Of a stretch of DNA of 12,582 nt, positions 7,901-12,582 are shown piece by piece; the first letter of the stretch is position 1, and each line of letters starts with the position of its first letter. This stretch comes from Syntrophales bacterium (lineage in GTDB: Bacteria; Desulfobacterota; Syntrophia; Syntrophales; UBA8958), in assembly GCA_023231165.1 (NCBI GenBank), contig JALNVY010000050.1, positions 1-12,582 of the forward strand, written 5' to 3'. The notes beneath the pieces are model-generated. The model made no database searches. It was not told where the DNA came from and saw only the letters and a program-made list of their open reading frames with translations. The position numbers were made by a program, and so were the translations under genes.

Positions 7901-8017
7901 GAAGGAAACTTTATGTCGGTTATCGCAAAATGAACATCCTCAAAGCCATGGGTAGCCCCAAACGCTTTATCCCCTGTTTTTTACCAACAGTCTTTTTAAT
8001 ATCTATAAGGACGTTCA
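7882..8017 (-). promoter_or_regulatory. Putative transcription attenuator with alternative pairings ahead of dapA
   Basis: Three pairings can be drawn in the minus-strand RNA. (1) 8008-8017 with 7931-7940: ten pairs including one G-U, which would be an A-C mismatch on the plus strand, so the minus RNA is favoured. (2) 7941-7959 with 7882-7901: 18 pairs with one mismatch and one bulge. It uses the whole 5' arm and loop of the terminator, so it is mutually exclusive with it (antiterminator). (3) 7964-7968 with 7942-7946, which hides the antiterminator strand. The antiterminator strand lies inside the short lysine-rich ORF, so ribosome position on that ORF could choose between structures. It matches no riboswitch class I know (no L-box or T-box signature seen). 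Function is inferred. Confidence 0.55.
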
Positions 8018-8018
8018 T
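7920..8018 (-). CDS. Putative lysine-rich leader peptide, 32 residues
   Basis: ATG at 8018 is preceded by AAGGGA about 8 bases upstream, and starts about 26 bases after the predicted transcription start, a usual spacing for leader peptides. The product begins MNVLIDIKKTVGKKQGIK: five lysines in eleven residues (K8, K9, K13, K14, K18), then ends MFILR at a TAA. An in-frame ATG at 8036 would add six residues and two more lysines but has no good ribosome site. The lysine codons lie upstream of the antiterminator strand (7941-7959), so a ribosome waiting for charged tRNA-Lys would leave that strand free and prevent termination before dapA, a lysine-pathway gene. The peptide itself probably has no other job. 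That it is translated at all is an inference. Confidence 0.5.
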   Translation of the reverse strand: MNVLIDIKKTVGKKQGIKRLGLPMALRMFILR

Positions 8019-8051
8019 CAACTTTCCCTTTTGCATCTTTGCTTGGTGAAG

Positions 8052-8080
8052 ATAAAAACACACGGTTCGCTTCATGTCAA
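8052..8080 (-). promoter_or_regulatory. Sigma-70-type promoter for the dapA leader
   Basis: On the minus strand, a perfect -35 TTGACA (8075-8080), a 17-base spacer, and -10 TTTTAT (8052-8057, 4/6). Predicted start of transcription is near 8044-8045. It drives the leader ORF, attenuator and dapA. Its -35 box overlaps the end of the broken cytochrome frame. Confidence 0.6.
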
Positions 8081-8257
8081 TACTTTATTGATGACGTTTT
8101 TTTGAGTCGAGTAGCCTTGTCGCTTTTTTCATAGACAACTGATGATTTATGGCATGGAGCACTTCTGTTCAATGATTTCAGGTTTGCTCGTGCATCCCAG
8201 GAAAAGGACCGGGATAACTGTGAAGAGACAGAGTTGACTACATGATAAGTTTATCAT
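8077..8257 (-). pseudogene. Mini c-type cytochrome lipoprotein, frameshifted in the heme motif
   Basis: An ATG at 8257 with AAAAGGA 4 bases upstream opens a 36-codon frame with a lipoprotein signal (FTVIPVLFLGC then TS, Cys22) continuing KPEIIEQKCSM, then P and TAA at 8147. In another frame the sequence goes straight on as CHKSSVVYEKSDKATRLKK to a TGA at 8077. Joined, this reads KCSM-CHKSSVVYEKSDKAT: a CXXCH heme c motif followed by the V-Y/E-K-x-D-K-A pattern of small monoheme cytochrome-like domains. TGCTCCATGCCAT lacks two bases relative to TGC TCC ATG TGC CAT. It follows the Memo-AMMECR1 gene by 63 bases on the same strand, so it was probably the third gene of that operon. The intact product would be a periplasm-facing heme lipoprotein. 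Too short for routine gene finders. Confidence 0.6.
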
Positions 8258-8263
8258 AAAGTC
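8236..8263. repeat. Interrupted palindrome over the mini-cytochrome start codon
   Basis: GACT-AC-ATGATAA-GT-TTATCAT-AA-AGTC: two paired blocks (4 and 7 bp) with a small internal loop and a 2-base centre. The ATG of the broken cytochrome (8255-8257) lies in one arm, so the hairpin could mask its start, or this could be a protein-binding site. No T-tract. Confidence 0.4.
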
Positions 8264-8320
8264 CTTTTGATGCCCGCCTGACAAGAGGAATCACTTTATC
8301 AGTGTTATGTCATTAGTTTT

Positions 8321-9850
8321 TTACTTGAATTCTGACTCGTGAAACACAATCGCTTGGAAGGTCTTGAATTCCGCTCCTGTTCGCCAGCTCCCCTTGGCAA
8401 GTCCCGCTTTCAGGCAAAGCTGATCGAGCATCTCTTCCCGGCTCCAGCCCTGTTCGGTGGCCACTTGGGGAAGAAAGACAGCTCCGGCCCGGTCTTTCTG
8501 GAGGAGGACGCCGTCCCGGCCGATAACGATATCTTCCACCCGGGAAACAGGTTTCATAGGAGTCAGGACGGACAATTCGATTTCAATATCCCTCAGCTCG
8601 GCAATGGTTACGGGACGAAAACGATTGTCGTTGAGGGCGGATTGGATGGCCATTGCCCCCACAAGCTGGCCGAGGGGGGTCTCGGGGATGAGACGCCCGA
8701 TGCAACCTCTCAGATTTCCGTTTTTTTTCAGGGTGACAAAGACGCCGCGTAATTCCTGCACTGCCTGAGAAAACCCCCTGGCCAGGGGGACGGTCTCTGT
8801 CGTTAGGTAGCGGGTGATCGTCTTTCGTGCCAGGACGAGGAGGGCTTTTTTATCTGCCGGCTGTAGCTCGTTCGTCGCGCCGGAAGCCGGTTTTACTGCC
8901 GCCGGTTGGGGTGCGTCAACGGTTAACGCCACCGCTCCATAACCTACGACCCGGGAACGGTCTCCGATGGCGATATCTCCGGAGTTGGCGTAACTGACGA
9001 CCTTTCCCCCCTTGGCCCCCATGACCTTGGCCGCAGCCATAGCCGTGAGAATGGGACCTTCTCCGCAGGCCCCGGTATGGAGATTCGCAACCCCCTTGTT
9101 CATCTGGGCCTGGATGGTTTCCTGGACCCGTTGCAGATCAAGGGTTGCAATGGCGGCCAGGATCGGCAGATCCACAGTGACGGCGTCGGCATGGGAAGGA
9201 TAATGGGAGAGATCGGAGCTGGCAACAATCAAGGCGTTTTTCCCTTTCAGAACTTTGCCCAAATCCTGGCCGAAACGTTCGCAGAGGCGGGCGTCGGGGG
9301 TGCCGATGATCACGGGGACGATCTTTGCCTTGGGGAAAACTACCTGGATGAAGGGGACCTGGACTTCTACGGAATGTTCGTTCTGGTGGGGGGAGGAAGT
9401 AAGGACGCAGTCCGGGGATGCTGATTTCAGGGCCTCCACGATTGTCTTGTCTACCCGGGCGATCCCCAAGGGGGTTGCGAAACCATCGCCGGGGTAAAGG
9501 GCGATCTTGTTTAAATGCGGGGAAGTATGATTCGTACCCAGAATTACCACGGTATCATAGCTATGCCCGCGGGCCTGATTATATCCGTCGGCGGCAATCT
9601 GCCCCGAGTAAATGTAGCCGGCGTGAGGCAGGATGAGGGCCAGGGGCTTGGGTGCCGTTACCGGTTCCGCATCCTCAAGGAAACCGGTTATAGCCGCCTT
9701 GAGAATATCAGGCGATTCCGAATAAAACTTTCCGGCGACAACGGAGGGACGAACAGTATCCATTTCCGGCTCCTTTCTGGCTTGAATAACCACGGCAAAC
9801 GTCAGTAAAAGAATAAGGACCAAAACGATGAGAATATAGCGTCTCTTCAT
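8321..9850 (-). CDS. AmmeMemoRadiSam system fusion: Memo (protein B) - AMMECR1 (protein A), membrane anchored
   Basis: The start at 9850 is chosen for the GAGGAG 6 bases upstream and 11 bases after the radical SAM stop; it gives 509 residues. Residues 1-4 are basic (MKRR) and about 5-22 are hydrophobic, a signal anchor or signal peptide without a clear cleavage site. The Memo domain (about 34-312) shows HAGYIYSG (H76), GTNH (H108), EHSVEVQVPF, SSDLSHY and TGACGEGP (C262), the positions that match the His/His/Cys metal site of MEMO1. A Pro/Ala linker leads to the AMMECR1 domain (about 335-509) with the conserved LRGCIG (380-385). The two families occur with a radical SAM enzyme in a widespread system whose chemistry is not established. 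The export signal implies action outside the cytoplasm here. Confidence 0.9.
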   Translation of the reverse strand: MKRRYILIVLVLILLLTFAVVIQARKEPEMDTVRPSVVAGKFYSESPDILKAAITGFLEDAEPVTAPKPLALILPHAGYIYSGQIAADGYNQARGHSYDTVVILGTNHTSPHLNKIALYPGDGFATPLGIARVDKTIVEALKSASPDCVLTSSPHQNEHSVEVQVPFIQVVFPKAKIVPVIIGTPDARLCERFGQDLGKVLKGKNALIVASSDLSHYPSHADAVTVDLPILAAIATLDLQRVQETIQAQMNKGVANLHTGACGEGPILTAMAAAKVMGAKGGKVVSYANSGDIAIGDRSRVVGYGAVALTVDAPQPAAVKPASGATNELQPADKKALLVLARKTITRYLTTETVPLARGFSQAVQELRGVFVTLKKNGNLRGCIGRLIPETPLGQLVGAMAIQSALNDNRFRPVTIAELRDIEIELSVLTPMKPVSRVEDIVIGRDGVLLQKDRAGAVFLPQVATEQGWSREEMLDQLCLKAGLAKGSWRTGAEFKTFQAIVFHESEFK

Positions 9851-9861
9851 GACTTGCTCCT

Positions 9862-11070
9862 CTATGTCCAAACGCCGGCGATCTTCCAACGGCAGAAGGT
9901 GCAACGACCGTCTTTGAGATGCATCTCCTCAAGGAAGAAGCCCATGCGCTTAATTACCACTTTTTTGCAGTTCGGGCAATAGGTGTGATTGCCTGGATGG
10001 TTGGGGACGTTGCCGACATAGGCATAATTAATGCCCTTGGACATGGCCATCTCTCTGGCCCGCTCCAGCGAGGCCACCGGTGTCGGAGGAAGATTCAGGA
10101 GCTGATAATCGGGATGAAAGCGGGTGAAGTGAACCGGCACATCGGGACCTATCTCGGCAAGAATCCATGCGATCAATCCCTTTAGCATCTCCCCGGAATC
10201 ATTAAGAGTCGGGACCACGAGATTGACAATTTCCAGGTGCACCTTTCTCTTGCTTATCTCTTTGATGGTATTGAGAACGGGCTTTAGTTCCGCCCCGCAG
10301 ACATTCCGGTAAAAGCTCTCGCTGAAGCCCTTGAGATCTATTTTAACGGCATCGAGGACCTGACACATCTCCAGCAGGGGTGCCTTGTTCATGAAGCCGC
10401 AACTGATGATTACCGTGCGAAGGCCCTGCTTTTTTGCATCTCTGGCGATATCGATAAGATACTCGGCGAATACGGTCGGTTCGTTGTAGGTAAAGGCGAT
10501 GACCGGGGCCTTCCGGGCGTAGGCCGACCTGACAATTAGGGAGGGAGGGGTGTAGGAGGTCTTGAGATCTTCGGGCCAGGCCTGGGAGATTTCCCAGTTC
10601 TGGCAGAATTTGCAGCTCAGGGGGCACCCGGCGGTGGCCAGGGAAAATGCCGCCGCTCCGGGAAGGAAATGATAAAAAGGTTTCTTTTCGATGGGATCGA
10701 CATGAATGGAGACCGGACGTCCATAGACAAGACTCCGTAGTTCACCTCTGACATTGATACGGGTGCGGCACCGGCCCCGCTGACCATCTCTGATAACACA
10801 GTTCTGGGCGCAGAGGAGGCACTTGACAAGGTTTTCCTCATGACGATGGGCTTGACCTTTTGCGGTGATCGCCGTGGTGTGGCAGCTTTGGCAGCCCTTG
10901 CCGGCCAGGGGAACGGAGGTCCAGAATCTGGCCCGGGGGGCCTGACGGATCAGTTCATCCCTGGAATCGGCAGCCAGGGCCGAGATTAGGGAGGGAGGGA
11001 TGAGCTGGGCAAAGCCGGCCAGGGCAGCAATCTTCGAGATGTTTGTCAGGAGGTTTCGTCTCGTCAACAT
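9862..11070 (-). CDS. AmmeMemoRadiSam system radical SAM enzyme with Tat signal and CXXCH motif
   Basis: 402 residues. The N-terminus LTRRNLLT plus a hydrophobic stretch to about residue 33 (ALAA) looks like a twin-arginine export signal. Next comes GCQSCHT (CXXCH, 60-64), a heme c attachment motif, then a cysteine cluster CLLCAQNC (84-91) with C101. The radical SAM motif is CPLSCKFC (C149, C153, C156) within FSLATAGC...QNWEISQ, followed by the barrel with FTYNEPT and KIDLKG. The end carries a zinc-ribbon-like CPNC...CTFC. Apart from the first 75 residues it follows the family closely. SAM is not normally available in the periplasm, so either it is exported folded with cofactor by Tat or the signal acts as an anchor. 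A promoter (11078-11106) ends 7 bases before the ATG and no Shine-Dalgarno is seen. Confidence 0.88.
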   Translation of the reverse strand: MLTRRNLLTNISKIAALAGFAQLIPPSLISALAADSRDELIRQAPRARFWTSVPLAGKGCQSCHTTAITAKGQAHRHEENLVKCLLCAQNCVIRDGQRGRCRTRINVRGELRSLVYGRPVSIHVDPIEKKPFYHFLPGAAAFSLATAGCPLSCKFCQNWEISQAWPEDLKTSYTPPSLIVRSAYARKAPVIAFTYNEPTVFAEYLIDIARDAKKQGLRTVIISCGFMNKAPLLEMCQVLDAVKIDLKGFSESFYRNVCGAELKPVLNTIKEISKRKVHLEIVNLVVPTLNDSGEMLKGLIAWILAEIGPDVPVHFTRFHPDYQLLNLPPTPVASLERAREMAMSKGINYAYVGNVPNHPGNHTYCPNCKKVVIKRMGFFLEEMHLKDGRCTFCRWKIAGVWT

Positions 11071-11077
11071 GGCTCAT

Positions 11078-11106
11078 ATTCTACTTCGCCCCCTATGTCC
11101 CGTCAA
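11078..11106 (-). promoter_or_regulatory. Sigma-70-type promoter of the AmmeMemoRadiSam operon, probably leaderless
   Basis: On the minus strand: -35 TTGACG (11101-11106, 5/6), a 17-base spacer, -10 TAGAAT (11078-11083, 5/6). Only seven bases separate the -10 box from the ATG at 11070, so transcription should start at or within a base or two of the start codon. This agrees with the absence of a ribosome binding site there. Confidence 0.65.
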
Positions 11107-11205
11107 TAATAAATTACCCTATCTGCCCGCACCAATCTCTCGCAGGATAAATCAATACTAATGAATTATAAATGCGCAGAATATTATGCTATCTATTTTT
11201 CATGT

Positions 11206-11613
11206 TCACCAGGACATGTAGGAATGAGAGGCCATGGCCGAATAGTCGTTGAGGATGCTCCGGCGCCTCTGCCTTCCTTCTTCTTTTTCTTTACATTCGA
11301 CACATAGAGAACTGGTCGGCTTCGCCCATAACCGCTTGTCGGAAATAGTGCTTCCGCAGTTCTGGCAGATACCGAATTCTCCTTGGTCTATTCGAGTAAG
11401 GGCCTCCTCTATTTCCCTAATCAGTTCCCGTTCCCGGCCACGGATAATGAGATCGACGCCTCTCCCCAAATCTGCGGTGGCACGGTCTAAAGGATCGGGA
11501 AACAGCTTTTCGTCTGTTTTCATTTCTGCGGAGGTCTTTCCTGCCGACAAATGCAGGTCATGAAGGTTATTGATGAGCAGAGACTTTAGGTAATGGACAT
11601 TATTAGTATTCAT
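11206..11613 (-). CDS. DksA/TraR-type C4 zinc-finger regulator
   Basis: 135 residues: a helical N-terminal half that should form a coiled coil, the tip motif DPLDRA (D40, D43, A45, matching the DxxDxA tip by which DksA acts in the RNA polymerase secondary channel), a second helix RERELIREIEEALTRIDQGE, then a C4 zinc finger (C83, C86, C104, C107) in GICQNCGSTI...SSLCVEC. The family tunes RNA polymerase at rRNA and amino-acid promoters, often together with ppGpp; keeping the tip acidic pair suggests real DksA-like activity. An AAGGAG lies 10 bases before the ATG, a rather long spacing. It stands alone, with 135 bases to the radical SAM gene downstream and no obvious terminator between, though that operon has its own promoter. 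Confidence 0.88.
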   Translation of the reverse strand: MNTNNVHYLKSLLINNLHDLHLSAGKTSAEMKTDEKLFPDPLDRATADLGRGVDLIIRGRERELIREIEEALTRIDQGEFGICQNCGSTISDKRLWAKPTSSLCVECKEKEEGRQRRRSILNDYSAMASHSYMSW

Positions 11614-11886
11614 TTGTCATAACTCCTTTCAAGTGTTCCTCGTTTTAATTGCCCATAGTCAATTTTAGACGACATGCCCCAACCACAACCTACCTAGATC
11701 ATAATAGCGCTATATTTGTAACATAAGATTTGTTTCAGACAATGATGATTAATAAAACGTTTATTGGTAGCCAAATACTACCATTTGTTTTTGGATATGA
11801 AGATTCCTTGTTTCGAATCAACTTATTTTAGACCTAGCTATTTTGACTGCGGACTGAAATGAACAAGACAAGAGAGCAGGCAACGA
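11614..11886. other. Gene-free stretch upstream of the DksA-like gene
   Basis: AT-rich, no supported ORF. It holds a perfect palindrome ATAGCGCTAT (11704-11713), a near-palindrome AATAAA-ACG-TTTATT (11751-11765), and a weak hairpin TGGTAG/CTACCA (11765-11783) followed on the plus strand by TTTGTTTTT. The hairpin looks terminator-like but no plus-strand gene ends there. A -10-like TAAAAT lies about 50 bases upstream of the DksA-like start without a good -35, so no promoter is called. Confidence 0.4.
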
Positions 11887-12045
11887 CTATGAGAAGGGCG
11901 GCTCAATTTCCCAATCACCATGCTTCCGCACTGCCCACTCTTGCGCTTTTAGCGGACCATTTGTGTTGCTTATAGAATGACAGTAAGCTCTTTTTTTGCT
12001 GAATGTGGTGGTAAAGGCCCATTTCTTTAAGGAGAGAATCGACAT
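11887..12045 (-). CDS. Hypothetical small protein, 52 residues
   Basis: Not recognised. The ATG at 12045 has GAGAGG 6 bases upstream; an in-frame TAA lies close before it, and the frame ends at TAG. The composition looks protein-like rather than random for this AT-rich stretch: MSILSLKKWAFTTTFSKKRA, then a segment with GPLKAQEWAVRKHGDWEIEP and PFS at the end. Basic N-terminal half, three tryptophans, no signal peptide or membrane segment. It could be an intact small protein or the worn end of a larger one. It is on the same strand as the DksA-like gene 273 bases downstream. Below the usual length cut-off of gene finders. Confidence 0.35.
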   Translation of the reverse strand: MSILSLKKWAFTTTFSKKRAYCHSISNTNGPLKAQEWAVRKHGDWEIEPPFS

Positions 12046-12377
12046 GCCTAACCTCTCGCGATAGGTTTAACCCACCGATTAGCATACAGTTAAATCTTAT
12101 TGTTTTGGCCCTGCCTATGTTTTATGTTTTTCCTATAAGGATGATGGGAAGTAATGATAAATAAGAGTTGTCCACATCTTCCATAGATAAGAGCATTTTC
12201 GCCCAGCTCACCTGGTATGTTTAGGCTAAAGGGGTGAGGATTCGATTTCTGCCATAATCGGTAACGGGTTAATGGAAAATACTACAGATGATTGAATATT
12301 ATGGATCTTGAACCACTCTGTGCAAAGGGGCAATCATCGCTTAAAGATATTTTATACGGAAATGAGGGAGAAAAGAC
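12046..12377. other. Gene-free stretch upstream of the DUF2892 gene
   Basis: No supported gene on either strand. A segment around 12200-12265 (CAGCTCACCTGG ... GATTCGATTTC) vaguely resembles a tRNA D-arm and T-loop but does not fold as one. The sequence before the DUF2892 gene is AT-rich with no clear promoter; only the ribosome site GAGGGAG (12364-12370) is convincing. Confidence 0.4.
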
Positions 12378-12569
12378 ATGAAATGTAATATTGGTAAGGC
12401 GGATAGGATCTTCAGATATTCGCTTGGTATGGTTATCATTCTTGCCGGCGTCTATTTCAACAGATGGTGGGGTGCAGTCGGTTTGCTTCCCATCTTGACA
12501 GCGACCATTCGCTGGTGCCCTGCATATGTACCGTTTGGATTTTCCACATGCCGTGAAAAAAAGAAGTAA
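12378..12569 (+). CDS. DUF2892 family small inner-membrane protein
   Basis: 63 residues, normal for the family. The start MKCNIGKADRIFRYSLG is the typical N-terminus (N-x-G-x-x-D-R-x-x-R-x-x-x-G). Two hydrophobic segments follow (about 13-27 and 30-45) around a NRWWG turn, then the conserved WCPAYVPFGFST, with C46 and C57, and a basic tail. The family often occurs fused to or next to rhodanese domains (as in YgaP) or in sulfur and redox loci, but no such partner is visible before the window ends. GAGGGAG lies 7 bases before the ATG, supporting the start. It is one of three plus-strand genes, separated by a long gene-poor stretch from the minus-strand block. Function unknown; integral to the inner membrane. 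Confidence 0.85.
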   Translation: MKCNIGKADRIFRYSLGMVIILAGVYFNRWWGAVGLLPILTATIRWCPAYVPFGFSTCREKKK

Positions 12570-12582
12570 AATAACAGCCGTC

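Noticed and set aside
7861..8020. Known riboswitch (lysine L-box, T-box or c-di-GMP GEMM) ahead of dapA
   Set aside because: The conserved core sequences of these classes are not seen; CAAAGCC resembles part of GEMM but its partner segments are missing and the match lies in the terminator stem.
8234..8262. Plus-strand promoter TTGACT, 17 bases, TAAAGT
   Set aside because: No plus-strand gene lies downstream; the next 3 kb are minus-strand coding sequence. The match is better explained by the inverted repeat there.
11765..11792. Plus-strand intrinsic terminator
   Set aside because: The stem is only 6 bp and AT-rich, the T-tract is interrupted and no plus-strand gene precedes it.
12195..12270. 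Possible tRNA gene (CAGCTCACCTGG like a D-arm, GATTCGATTTC like a T-arm)
   Set aside because: The spacing between the two parts is about nine bases short, the T-stem has a mismatch, no acceptor stem or anticodon stem can be paired and there is no CCA.

Overview
The window looks like chromosomal DNA of a Gram-negative, probably anaerobic bacterium of the Desulfobacterota (deltaproteobacterial) type. The reasons are a beta-barrel outer-membrane protein, lipoprotein and Tat signals, multi-PAS/HD-GYP signalling, an AmmeMemoRadiSam cluster and remains of a small c-type cytochrome lipoprotein. The lineage is inferred from gene content only. Most genes lie on the minus strand.

Layout. 1-1031 (+): the C-terminal part of a porin-like barrel protein, overlapped by a 55-residue lipoprotein. 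1033-5428 (-): a signalling block that reads, in transcription order, histidine-kinase remnant, single-domain response regulator, REC-PAS(x4)-HD-GYP protein, and periplasmic solute-binding protein. A second binding domain follows the last gene behind two in-frame TAG codons. 5513-8080 (-): a class III aminotransferase preceded by dapA (one-base frameshift). dapA has its own promoter and a leader containing a lysine-rich 32-codon ORF, an antiterminator-like pairing and a strong intrinsic terminator. 8077-11106 (-): an extracytoplasmic-looking AmmeMemoRadiSam operon: Tat-signal radical SAM enzyme carrying a CXXCH motif, a membrane-anchored Memo-AMMECR1 fusion, and a frameshifted mini-cytochrome c lipoprotein. 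A good promoter sits so close to the first gene that its mRNA should be leaderless. 11206-12569: a DksA/TraR zinc-finger protein (-), an unrecognised 52-codon ORF (-), a long gene-poor stretch, and a DUF2892 membrane protein (+).

How the genes fit together. The response regulator and HD-GYP protein suggest c-di-GMP turnover under two-component control, but the adjacent kinase is only a C-terminal stub. dapA and the aminotransferase fit diaminopimelate/lysine (or ornithine-type) amino-acid synthesis, and the leader suggests lysine-sensing attenuation. The AmmeMemoRadiSam operon is the most interesting part: every member carries an export signal, and two carry a complete or broken heme c motif. 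This points to an envelope redox or modification role for a system usually thought of as cytoplasmic.

Four genes in 12.6 kb are visibly broken (solute-binding tail, kinase, dapA, cytochrome). This means either local gene decay or residual sequence errors; raw reads would decide.
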